A stretch of DNA of 7,320 bases from contig UQXM01000092.1 of the NCBI GenBank assembly GCA_900545035.1, positions 1-7,320 of the forward strand. Direction: 5' to 3'. Below are positions 1 through 6,576 of this stretch, piece after piece. Position 1 is the first letter of the stretch. Each line of letters opens with the position of its first letter. Position numbers and translations under genes: made by a program. The notes beneath the pieces were generated by a model. That model did not search any database. It saw only the letters and a list, made by a program, of their open reading frames with translations, and was not told the origin of the DNA. The DNA comes from an uncultured Fusobacterium sp. (lineage in GTDB: Bacteria; Fusobacteriota; Fusobacteriia; Fusobacteriales; Fusobacteriaceae).

Positions 1-201
1 AATAATCAAAAATTAAAAATTTGCAAATATTTTTTTAATATATATATATAATATATTTTTAAAATACGGAATTTTGGAATATAATTAGGATAGAATAATG
101 GGGAAAAGTTGCTTAAACAATAAATCCCTGAATTTTATAACAAAACATACTCAAAAAATGATAAAAAATTTATCATAAATGAGGTTTCTGTTATGAACTG
201 C
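1..201. other. AT-rich intergenic region, no gene
   Basis: No supportable gene is present. The first 60 bases are almost pure A/T, including an alternating TA run around 38-50. The -10-like hexamers there (for example TATAAT at 80-85) have no convincing -35 partner at the right distance. A 26-codon ATG reading frame at 98-178 lacks a clear ribosome site and is not called. The stretch probably serves as upstream promoter DNA (A-tract/UP-like) for the thiolase gene, or is the tail of an unseen neighbour. Confidence 0.5.
158..176. repeat. 19-bp perfect dyad (8-3-8) upstream of the thiolase promoter
   Basis: ATGATAAA (158-165) and TTTATCAT (169-176) are perfect inverted copies around an AAA centre, ending 25 bp before the -35 box. 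The size suits a dimeric repressor or activator site. It resembles a stretched Fur-like TGATAA/TTATCA dyad, but the half-site spacing differs from the classical box, so no regulator is assigned. Read on the minus strand it is an all-A/T stem followed by a T run, which could be a weak leftward terminator, though no minus-strand gene lies to its right to need one. Confidence 0.35.
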
Positions 202-230
202 TTGACTTCTTAAAGCCGAAGAAGTATAAG
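202..230 (+). promoter_or_regulatory. Sigma-70-type promoter for the thiolase gene
   Basis: TTGACT (202-207), a 17-base spacer and TATAAG (225-230) match the housekeeping consensus in five of six positions each with ideal spacing. Transcription would start near 237, giving a leader of about 100 nt before the thiolase ATG. No better pair is visible between 1 and 340. The call rests on sequence pattern only. Confidence 0.7.
205..225. promoter_or_regulatory. Candidate operator inside the thiolase promoter
   Basis: ACTTCTT (205-211) and AAGAAGT (219-225) form a perfect 7-bp inverted repeat with a 7-base centre. It covers the last three bases of the -35 box, the spacer and the first base of the -10 box. 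A protein bound there would block RNA polymerase, so a repressor site is the simplest reading. It does not match the Rex consensus (TTGTTAA-N4-TTAACAA) known to control butyrate genes in clostridia. The identity of any regulator is unknown. Confidence 0.45.
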
Positions 231-340
231 AATATATAGGTTGTATAAAGACAGAAAGATTTTTAATAATGCTCGGTTTAGTTTTTTTGTTTTTAAGATT
301 TTGAAGATTAGAGAGAATAATACAAACAGGAGGAATATTG

Positions 341-1546
341 ATGTCAAAAGTATATTTAGTAACAGCAAAAAGAACACCTATCGGAAGTTTTTTAGGAAGT
401 CTTAAAGGAGTAGAACCAGGAGATCTTGGTGCAATAGTTATAAAAAAAGTTATAGAAGAAACAGGAATCAACCCAGCTGACCTTGATGAAGTAGTAATGG
501 GAAATGTATTACATGCAGGACATAAGCAAGGTGTAGGAAGACAAGCTGCAGTTAAAGGAGGAGTACCGGTAGAAGTACCTGCTTATTCAGTAAATATGAT
601 CTGCGGAAGCGGACTTAAATCAGTAAACCTTGCTTACAGCGAAATAAAAGCAGGAGAAGCTAACTTAATTCTTGCAGGTGGAGTAGAATCTATGTCTAAT
701 GCGGGATTTGTATTACCTGCTTCTGTAAGAACTGGATTTAAAATGGGAGATCTTAAAATGAAAGACCACATGGTAACAGACGGACTTACAGATGCATTTA
801 ATGACTACCATATGGGAATTACTGCTGAAAATATAGTAGAGAAATATGGATTAACAAGAGAGGAGCAAGACGAATTTGCAATGAACTCTCAAAGAAAAGC
901 TATTGCAGCTGTTGACGGAGGAGTATTTGACGAAGAAATAGTTCCTGTTGAAGTAAAAGTTAAAAAAGAAACAGTTCTTTTCTCAAGAGATGAACACCCT
1001 AACAGAAAATCAACTCCAGAAATATTAGCTAAATTAAAACCTGCATTTAAAAAAGACGGTTCAGTTACAGCAGGAAATGCATCTGGATTAAACGACGGAG
1101 CATCAGTAGCTCTTCTTGCATCTGAAGAAGCTGTTGCAAAATATAACTTAAAACCTATGGCTGAAATAGTTGCAGTAGGACAAGGCGGAGTAGATCCTTC
1201 TATAATGGGAATGGGACCTGTTCCTGCAATAAAAGATGTATTAACTAAAGCAGGATTAAAATTAACTGACATAGAATTATTTGAATTAAACGAAGCATTT
1301 GCTGCTCAATCTCTTGGAGTAATCAAACAGCTTTGTGAAGATCACGGAGTAACAAAAGAATGGATACTTGAAAGAGCTAACGTAAACGGAGGAGCTATTG
1401 CTTTGGGACACCCAATCGGAGCTTCTGGAAACAGAATTTTAACAACACTTGTATACGAAATGAGAAGAAGACAAGTTACTTATGGACTTGCTACTCTATG
1501 TATAGGTGGAGGAATGGGAGCTTCTATAATCTTAAAAAGAATATAG
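341..1546 (+). CDS. thlA: Acetyl-CoA acetyltransferase (biosynthetic thiolase)
   Basis: This cytoplasmic thiolase condenses two acetyl-CoA into acetoacetyl-CoA, or splits it in reverse, the entry step of the C4 (butyrate) pathway. The 401-residue length is normal for the family. The N-terminal half carries the acyl-accepting cysteine in NMICGSGLKS (Cys88). The C-terminal half carries NEAFAAQ, GHPIGASG with His357, and CIGGGMG with the second catalytic cysteine, Cys387, so all active-site residues are present. ATG 341 is chosen over an adjacent in-frame TTG at 338, because AGGAGG at 328-333 sits 7 bases before it and MSKVYLV is the usual thiolase N-terminus. The promoter at 202-230 drives it. 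It is followed by a 150-bp gap with two hairpins and then bcd-etfBA. Family membership is near certain; acetyl-CoA rather than longer 3-ketoacyl-CoA specificity is inferred from its context and resemblance to clostridial ThlA/AtoB. Confidence 0.95.
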   Translation: MSKVYLVTAKRTPIGSFLGSLKGVEPGDLGAIVIKKVIEETGINPADLDEVVMGNVLHAGHKQGVGRQAAVKGGVPVEVPAYSVNMICGSGLKSVNLAYSEIKAGEANLILAGGVESMSNAGFVLPASVRTGFKMGDLKMKDHMVTDGLTDAFNDYHMGITAENIVEKYGLTREEQDEFAMNSQRKAIAAVDGGVFDEEIVPVEVKVKKETVLFSRDEHPNRKSTPEILAKLKPAFKKDGSVTAGNASGLNDGASVALLASEEAVAKYNLKPMAEIVAVGQGGVDPSIMGMGPVPAIKDVLTKAGLKLTDIELFELNEAFAAQSLGVIKQLCEDHGVTKEWILERANVNGGAIALGHPIGASGNRILTTLVYEMRRRQVTYGLATLCIGGGMGASIILKRI

Positions 1547-1549
1547 CAG

Positions 1550-1604
1550 AAATCATGATTTGAAATGATTTTATTTTTCGGCAGAGTTTTTAAAACTTCT
1601 GCCG
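1550..1604 (+). terminator. Two tandem hairpins after the thiolase gene (weak or partial terminator)
   Basis: The first stem pairs AAATCAT (1550-1556) with ATGATTT (1565-1571) around an 8-base loop and runs into TTATTTTT, so it has the layout of a weak A/U intrinsic terminator. The second, stronger stem pairs CGGCAGA (1579-1585) with TCTGCCG (1598-1604), continued by GTTT/AAAC after a one-base bulge, but no T tract follows it on either strand. Together they could terminate part of the thiolase transcripts or protect the mRNA 3' end, separating thiolase dosage from bcd-etfBA. No convincing separate promoter is seen between 1605 and 1680. Confidence 0.45.
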
Positions 1605-1696
1605 GAAATTAAAAATAAATTGCAGAAATAAAAAATACATCAGGCAACATCAATAAAAAATAGAAAGTTAACACGACTAGTAGGAGGATTAGTAGA

Positions 1697-2842
1697 ATGG
1701 AATTTAATGTACCTAAGACACATGAACTTTTCAGACAAATGATAAGAGAATTTGCTGAAAAAGAGGTAAAACCTTTAGCTACAGAGCTAGATGAAGAAGA
1801 AAGATTCCCAGTTGAAACAGTTAAAAAAATGGCTGAAATAGGAATAATGGGAATTCCTATTCCTAAAGAATATGGAGGAGCAGGTGGAGATAACTTAATG
1901 TATGCTATGGCAGTTGAAGAGTTATCAAAAGTATGCGGAACTACTGGAGTTGTTGTTTCTGCTCACACTTCTCTTGGAACTTGGCCAATACTTAAATTCG
2001 GTACAGAAGCTCAAAAACAAAAATACTTACCTAAATTAGCAAGCGGAGAATGGATCGGAGCTTTCGGACTTACTGAGCCAAATGCAGGTACAGATGCAGC
2101 AGGACAACAAACAACAGCTGTATTCGACGAAGCTACTCAAGAATGGGTAATCAACGGTTCAAAAATATTCATAACAAATGCAGGATATGCTCATGTTTAT
2201 GTAATATTTGCTATGACTGACAGAAGCAAAGGATTAAAAGGAATATCATCTTTCATAATCGAAGCTGGAACTCCTGGATTTACAATTGGTAAAAAAGAGA
2301 AAAAACTTGGAATCAGAGGATCAGCAACTTGCGAATTAATATTTGAAGACGCAAGAATTCCAAAAGACAACTTATTAGGTGAAATTGGAAAAGGATTCAA
2401 AATTGCGATGATGACTCTTGACGGAGGAAGAATCGGAATAGCATCTCAAGCATTAGGACTTGCTCAAGGAGCTCTTGATGAAACAGTTGCTTATGTAAAA
2501 GAAAGAAAACAATTTGGAAAAGCTATTGCTAAATTCCAAAATACTCAGTTCCAATTAGCTGACCTTGAAGTAAAAGTAGAAGCAGCAAGACTTCTTGTTT
2601 ACAAAGCAGCTTGGAGAGAAAGCAACCACTTACCATATACAATAGATGCAGCAAGAGCAAAACTATTTGCAGCTGAAACAGCTATGGAAGTAACAACTAA
2701 GGCAGTTCAATTACACGGAGGATATGGATACACAAGAGAATATCCAGTTGAAAGAATGATGAGAGATGCTAAGATAACTGAAATCTATGAAGGAACATCA
2801 GAAGTTCAAAGAATGGTAATTGCAGGAAACCTTTTAAAATAA
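1697..2842 (+). CDS. bcd: Short-chain acyl-CoA dehydrogenase (butyryl-CoA dehydrogenase)
   Basis: This FAD enzyme reduces crotonyl-CoA to butyryl-CoA in anaerobes that make butyrate, exchanging electrons with EtfAB in the cytoplasm. The 381 residues match the usual length. An N-terminal helical domain (about 1-115) is followed by the beta domain with the flavin/substrate motif GLTEPNAGTD (124-133) and INGSKIFITNAG. The C-terminal helical domain has RKQFGKAI, QLHGGYGYTREYPVERMMRDAKI and IYEGTSEVQ, whose Glu365 is the catalytic base position of short-chain and butyryl-CoA dehydrogenases. AGGAGG at 1682-1687 lies 9 bases before the ATG. etfB follows after 51 bases, so the two are co-transcribed. 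The Etf genes next door and the Glu position favour a Bcd role. Exact chain length and reaction direction are inferred. Confidence 0.93.
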   Translation: MEFNVPKTHELFRQMIREFAEKEVKPLATELDEEERFPVETVKKMAEIGIMGIPIPKEYGGAGGDNLMYAMAVEELSKVCGTTGVVVSAHTSLGTWPILKFGTEAQKQKYLPKLASGEWIGAFGLTEPNAGTDAAGQQTTAVFDEATQEWVINGSKIFITNAGYAHVYVIFAMTDRSKGLKGISSFIIEAGTPGFTIGKKEKKLGIRGSATCELIFEDARIPKDNLLGEIGKGFKIAMMTLDGGRIGIASQALGLAQGALDETVAYVKERKQFGKAIAKFQNTQFQLADLEVKVEAARLLVYKAAWRESNHLPYTIDAARAKLFAAETAMEVTTKAVQLHGGYGYTREYPVERMMRDAKITEIYEGTSEVQRMVIAGNLLK

Positions 2843-2893
2843 ACCGATTTTAAGAAATAAAAATATATGAATGGATATATGGAGGAATGGAAG

Positions 2894-3679
2894 ATGAAAA
2901 TAGTAGTTTGTATAAAACAGGTTCCAGATACAACTGAGATAAAATTGGATCCAGTAAAAGGAACACTTATCAGAGATGGAGTTCCTAGTATCATGAACCC
3001 AGACGATAAAGGTGGATTAGAAGAAGCTCTAAAATTAAAAGATAAATACGGAGCTCATGTAACAGTTATTACAATGGGACCTCCTCAAGCAGAAGCTATT
3101 CTAAGAGAAGCTTATGCAATGGGTGCTGACAGAGCAATCCTATTAACTGACAGAAAATTCGGAGGAGCAGATACTCTTGCAACTTCTAACACAATCGCTG
3201 CTGCATTAAGAAATTTAGATGCTGACCTTATTATAGCAGGAAGACAAGCAATCGACGGAGATACTGCACAAGTTGGTCCTCAGATTGCTGAACACTTAGG
3301 ATTACCTCAAGTATCTTATGTAAAAGAAATGGAATATAATAAAGATGAAAATTCATTAAGAATAAAAAGAGTTGTTGAAGACGGATACTATGTGGTAGAT
3401 GTTCAATTACCAGCTCTTATCACAGTATTATCTGAAGCTAACGCTCCAAGATATATGAGAGTAAAAGGAATAGTTGAAGCTTTCGACAGAGAAGTTGAAG
3501 TTTGGACAGCAGACAATGTAACTGTTGACCCAGCAGTAATAGGACTTGCTGGTTCTCCAACTAAAGTTAAAAAATCATTTACTAAGGGTGCTAAACAAGC
3601 TGGTAAAGTATTTGAATTAGATACAAAAGAAGCTGTAAACTTAATTATAGAAAAATTAAAAGAAAAGTTTGTTATTTAG
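2894..3679 (+). CDS. etfB: Electron transfer flavoprotein subunit beta
   Basis: This is the beta subunit of the heterodimeric flavoprotein that carries electrons to or from the acyl-CoA dehydrogenase encoded just upstream. The protein of 261 residues begins MKIVVCIKQVPDT and includes LIRDGVPSIMNPDDK (25-39), the nucleotide-binding stretch GRQAIDGDTAQVGP (116-129) and the ETF-beta signature around EANAPRYMR (181-189). These resemble clostridial-type bifurcating EtfB, in which the AMP site is occupied by a second FAD. Bifurcating function is an inference from resemblance and context. ATG 2894 is preferred over an upstream in-frame ATG at 2867, because TGGAGG (2880-2885) is placed 8 bases before it and the extra nine residues are not family-like. 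etfA starts 39 bases after the stop. Confidence 0.94.
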   Translation: MKIVVCIKQVPDTTEIKLDPVKGTLIRDGVPSIMNPDDKGGLEEALKLKDKYGAHVTVITMGPPQAEAILREAYAMGADRAILLTDRKFGGADTLATSNTIAAALRNLDADLIIAGRQAIDGDTAQVGPQIAEHLGLPQVSYVKEMEYNKDENSLRIKRVVEDGYYVVDVQLPALITVLSEANAPRYMRVKGIVEAFDREVEVWTADNVTVDPAVIGLAGSPTKVKKSFTKGAKQAGKVFELDTKEAVNLIIEKLKEKFVI

Positions 3680-3718
3680 TTTGACAACGAGAAACCTTAG
3701 GAAAAAGGAGATAGGATA

Positions 3719-4729
3719 ATGGATTTTAAAGATTATAAAGGAATATTAGTATTCGCAGAACAAAGAGAAGGGGTAATTCAAAACGTAGGTTTGGAATTAA
3801 TCGGAAAAGCTAAAGAATTAGCTGCAAAATTAGATGTACCAGTTACAGCTGCTTTAATAGGATACAATGTTGGAGGACTTGCTCAAACATTAATCGAATA
3901 TGGAGCAGACAAAGTATTAGTAGTAGACAATGCAAGATTAGAAATATATGATACAGAAGCTTATGCTCAAGTATTCAAAGCTATAATTGATGCTAAAAAA
4001 CCTGAAATCGTTTTATTCGGAGCTACAACATTAGGAAGAGACCTTGCTCCAAGAGTATCTTCAAGAATGGCTACAGGACTTACAGCAGACTGTACAAAAC
4101 TTGAAATCTCTGAAGAAACTAAAGGACTTGAAATGACAAGACCTGCTTTCGGTGGAAACCTTATGGCAACAATCATATGTCCAGATCACAGACCTCAAAT
4201 GTCTACAGTAAGACCTGGAGTTATGCAGAAATTAGCAAGAGAAGAAGGAAGACAAGGAGAAGTTGAAAACTTCCCAGTAACTCTTGACACTTCTAAAATG
4301 AAAGTTAAAGTAGTTCAAATAGTTAAAGAAACATCTAACAAAGTTGACATTTCTGAAGCTAAAATACTTGTTTCTGGAGGAAGAGGAATCGGTTCAGCTG
4401 AAAACTTTGCAGCACTTGAAGCTGTTGCAAAAGAAATCGGTGCAACAGTATCTGCATCAAGAGCAGCTGTTGACGCTGGATATATTGAACACGACAGACA
4501 AGTTGGACAAACTGGTAAAACAGTTAGACCTGACATCTACTTTGCTTGCGGAATCTCTGGAGCAATCCAACACGTTGCAGGTATGGAAGAATCTGAATAT
4601 ATCGTAGCTATCAACAAAGATAAAGATGCTCCAATATTCGGAATTGCTGACTTAGGAATTGTAGGGGACGCTAACAAAATAGCTCCATTATTGGCTGAAG
4701 AATTAAAAAAAGTAATCGCAGCTAAATAA
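3719..4729 (+). CDS. etfA: Electron transfer flavoprotein subunit alpha
   Basis: This is the FAD-binding partner of EtfB, completing the Bcd-EtfAB electron-transfer unit. The 336 residues comprise an N-terminal alpha/beta domain (about 1-200) and the C-terminal FAD domain. The FAD domain shows SGGRGIGS (219-226), SRAAVDAGY (247-255) with the conserved flavin-contacting Arg248, QVGQTGKTV (261-269), GISGAIQH (278-285) and NKD (299-301), then ADLGIVGD. It is the plain form, without the N-terminal ferredoxin-like [4Fe-4S] extension seen in some anaerobe EtfA proteins. AAGGAG (3705-3710) precedes the ATG by 8 bases. It is the last gene of the block, and a strong terminator starts 22 bases after the stop. 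Frequent AAC and TTC codons match the other three metabolic genes and suggest high expression. Confidence 0.95.
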   Translation: MDFKDYKGILVFAEQREGVIQNVGLELIGKAKELAAKLDVPVTAALIGYNVGGLAQTLIEYGADKVLVVDNARLEIYDTEAYAQVFKAIIDAKKPEIVLFGATTLGRDLAPRVSSRMATGLTADCTKLEISEETKGLEMTRPAFGGNLMATIICPDHRPQMSTVRPGVMQKLAREEGRQGEVENFPVTLDTSKMKVKVVQIVKETSNKVDISEAKILVSGGRGIGSAENFAALEAVAKEIGATVSASRAAVDAGYIEHDRQVGQTGKTVRPDIYFACGISGAIQHVAGMEESEYIVAINKDKDAPIFGIADLGIVGDANKIAPLLAEELKKVIAAK

Positions 4730-4750
4730 TAAGTCTTAAAATTAAATTAT

Positions 4751-4777
4751 AAAAAGGGCAGATATTCTGCCCTTTTT
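4751..4777 (+). terminator. Intrinsic terminator after etfA
   Basis: GGGCAG (4756-4761) pairs with CTGCCC (4767-4772) around a short loop, extended by AAAAA (4751-4755) against TTTTT (4773-4777). A GC-rich stem followed by a T run is a classical Rho-independent terminator. The mirrored A/T flanks would also let it work on the minus strand. It ends the metabolic operon 29 bases before the next gene starts. Confidence 0.9.
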
Positions 4778-4806
4778 GTGTTATTTTGATTTAAGAAAGG
4801 AAAAAT

Positions 4807-5493
4807 ATGATACTTGAAATAAGAGAGAAACTCATAAAACTTTCGGAAAATGGATATAAAAAATTTAATGAAAAATTTATACCTGGCTGTGAAAATATTT
4901 TAGGTGTAAGAACTCCTGTTTTAAGAGAAATTGCTAAAATGATTATTCAAAGCAAAAAAGGTGAGGAGTATATTCTTTGTGAAAGTATGAAATATCATGA
5001 AGAATTTCTTTTGCAGGGAATGGTTATAGGGTTTCAGAAAATGAAATTTGAGGAAAAAACAGTATTGATTGAAAAATTTGTTCCCAGAATAGAAAATTGG
5101 GCTGTGTGTGATAATTTTTGTACGGTTTTAAAAACTTCTAAAAAAGACAGAGAGAAATTATAGAATTTTTTAGAGAAATATTTTTTAAGCAATAAAGAAT
5201 ATGAAATAAGGTTTGCTGTGGTTATGTGTTTAAAAAATTTTATAAACGAGGAATATTTATATAAAGTTTTTAAAAGAATAGACAGTCTTAAAGAGAAGAA
5301 GGGTTATTATGTCCGAATGGGCATAGCTTGGACTGTGGCAGAGGCTTTTATAAAGTATCCTGAAATAACTTTACAGTATTTGAGAGACAATAATCTTGAT
5401 GATTTTACTTTCAATAAGACAATTCAAAAAATATGTGAATCTTTCAGAGTTGAAAAAGAGATGAAGGAATATCTTAAAACTTTAAAAAGATGA
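4807..5493 (+). pseudogene. DNA alkylation repair enzyme (AlkD-like), interrupted by an in-frame TAG
   Basis: The product would be an AlkD-family HEAT-like-repeat DNA glycosylase, which removes N3- and N7-alkylated bases. The frame is open for 228 codons, a normal length, except for TAG at codon 119 (5161-5163). Both halves are family-like. The first holds GVRTPVLREIAK (33-44), YHEEFLLQG and NWAVCDNFC. The second holds YEIRFAVVM, YYVRMGIAWTVAEAF and FNKTIQKICESFRV. Trp98, Asp102, Arg135 and Trp175 have spacings close to the B. cereus AlkD active-site residues Trp109, Asp113, Arg148 and Trp187, so the stop separates Trp/Asp from Arg/Trp. From memory of the family, codon 119 is usually Trp, making TGG to TAG the likely change. 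AAAGG at 4796-4800 serves the ATG. A GTG at 5218 could start the second half but has no ribosome site. A sequencing error, a recent null mutation or suppression are all possible. Confidence 0.85.
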
Positions 5494-5720
5494 AACTGAT
5501 ATGTCTGAGAGCTTGTAATATCTGTTTAGAAGCATTTTATATTATATAAAATAAAAAGAGTACAGAAATTAAAGAAGTGTGTAAAAAACTGTTCAGAGCC
5601 TTTTAGAGAGCTTTGGACTTATACATATAATTTTTATCTCTTGACAAAATTTATTCACGAGCCTATACTTTAAAAAATTATTATTGATAATAAGAATATT
5701 CAGGAGGAAATTAAAAAAGC
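5494..5720. other. Spacer between the alkylation-repair gene and the HAD gene, no gene
   Basis: No coding frame or RNA gene is supportable here. The stretch contains an A/T-only perfect hairpin (ATTTTATA 5534-5541 with TATAAAAT 5545-5552), which lacks a following T run on either strand and is therefore not a clear terminator. Its right end carries the promoter and ribosome site of the HAD gene. No intrinsic terminator for the upstream gene was recognised. Confidence 0.5.
5641..5669 (+). promoter_or_regulatory. Near-consensus sigma-70 promoter for the HAD nucleotidase gene
   Basis: A perfect TTGACA (5641-5646), a 17-base spacer and TATACT (5664-5669) give one of the best promoter matches in the window. 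The predicted start is near 5676. A 6-4-6 inverted repeat (TTATTA 5678-5683, TAATAA 5688-5693) falls at the predicted transcript start. In such AT-rich DNA it may be chance, or a small operator. The gene therefore has its own transcript, independent of the metabolic operon. Confidence 0.75.
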
Positions 5721-6407
5721 ATGACAGATATAATTTTATTTGATTTAGATAACACAATATTTGACTTCAGCAGGGCAGAACATATGGCTCTTGCAAAAAC
5801 ACTTACAGAAATAGGGATAGAGCCGAAAAAAGAGATTTTGGATAAATATAGTGTTATAAATCTTGCTCAGTGGAAACTTCTTGAGCAGAAAAAAATAACA
5901 AGAAGCGAATTGAAAATAAGGAGATATAAATTATTTTTTGAGGAACTGGGAGTAGATTATCCACCACAGGAAGCTGCAAAAATGTATGAACATTTTTTGG
6001 GGATAGGGCATTATTATATTGAGGGAGCAGAAAAGATGCTTGAGGAACTTTCAAAAAAATATTCTCTTTATCTTGTAACTAACGGGATAACAAATGTTCA
6101 GACGAGAAGAATTGCCAGTGCAGGTCTTGAAAAATATTTTAAAGGTATTTTCATTTCAGAAGAAATAGGACACGATAAACCAAGCAGAGAGTATTTTGAA
6201 TACTGCTTTGAGCATATGGAAAATTTTACCAAAGACAGAGCAATAATTATCGGGGACAGTCTTTCTTCTGATATTCTGGGAGGAATAAATGCGGGAATAA
6301 GAACTGTGTGGTTTAACTCAAAAGGTGAACCGAAAAATCCTGAAATCCCTGCTGACTATGAAATCACACATTTAGACCAAGTGAAAACACTTTTAGAAAA
6401 AATATAA
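5721..6407 (+). CDS. yjjG: HAD-superfamily pyrimidine 5'-nucleotidase, YjjG type
   Basis: This is a cytoplasmic, Mg-dependent phosphatase of the haloacid dehalogenase superfamily. YjjG proteins dephosphorylate pyrimidine nucleoside monophosphates, including non-canonical ones, as pool clean-up. The 228 residues (E. coli YjjG has 225) show motif I FDLDNT with nucleophile Asp8 and Asp10, motif II LVTNG with Thr120, motif III Lys153 in GHDKP, and motif IV GDSLSSD with Asp179 and Asp184. A helical cap occupies about 15-95. ISEEIGHDKP and SDILGGINAG closely resemble the E. coli YjjG segments I recall. AGGAGG (5702-5707) is 13 bases upstream, rather far, but an in-frame TAA at 5712-5714 excludes an earlier start. 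It is monocistronic and converges with the lipoprotein gene. The superfamily is certain; substrate is by resemblance. Confidence 0.88.
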   Translation: MTDIILFDLDNTIFDFSRAEHMALAKTLTEIGIEPKKEILDKYSVINLAQWKLLEQKKITRSELKIRRYKLFFEELGVDYPPQEAAKMYEHFLGIGHYYIEGAEKMLEELSKKYSLYLVTNGITNVQTRRIASAGLEKYFKGIFISEEIGHDKPSREYFEYCFEHMENFTKDRAIIIGDSLSSDILGGINAGIRTVWFNSKGEPKNPEIPADYEITHLDQVKTLLEKI

Positions 6408-6423
6408 AATAAAATTTTGTAAA

Positions 6424-6539
6424 AAAAATATCTGCTGTTTATTTTGCTTACTTCACTAAAAATGATAAATTCAGACTTTGTCCTCAGACATATCATTTTT
6501 TAGTGTTCAGTTTGCTTCATAAATTACGCAGATATTTTT
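6424..6539. terminator. Nested inverted repeat between convergent genes, likely bidirectional terminator
   Basis: The outer arms AAAAATATCTGC (6424-6435) and GCAGATATTTTT (6528-6539) are perfect 12-bp inverted copies. Inside them CACTAAAAATGATA (6454-6467) pairs with TATCATTTTTTAGTG (6491-6505), with one bulged T, around a 23-base loop. The outer right arm ends in TTTTT for rightward transcription. The left side gives eight T in a row for leftward transcription. The position between two gene ends fits shared termination. The two-level design and 116-bp size are larger than a normal terminator, so a small repeated element (MITE/REP-like) or a stable 3' RNA is an alternative. Confidence 0.6.
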
Positions 6540-6576
6540 AATATCGAAACTTTTATTTTATAATTTTATTTGTAGA

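Noticed and set aside
98..178. 26-codon ATG frame in the upstream region
   Set aside because: It has only a weak AGGA before it, no recognisable peptide features, and it ends inside the 158-176 dyad. Chance is more likely.
151..471. Minus-strand open frame of 106 codons overlapping the thiolase start
   Set aside because: It lies across a promoter and a certain gene, has no ribosome site or family-like motif, and its composition is that of the antisense of thiolase and AT-rich spacer.
1660..1675. Rex-type operator before bcd (GTTAAC core)
   Set aside because: Only one half-site-like word is present; the paired TTGTTAA/TTAACAA arrangement is missing.
3681..3720. TTGACA at 3681-3686 as a promoter for etfA
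   Set aside because: No -10 hexamer lies 16-18 bases downstream. The nearest candidate, GATAAT, is 28 bases away and overlaps the start codon, so co-transcription with etfB is simpler.
4344..4607. 87-codon + strand frame inside etfA
   Set aside because: It is fully contained in etfA in another frame; the etfA frame carries every FAD-binding motif across this stretch.
5161..5163. TAG as a reassigned codon (pyrrolysine or other recoding)
   Set aside because: No supporting element is seen, other genes here end in TAG normally (thiolase, etfB), and the lineage suggested is not known for TAG recoding.
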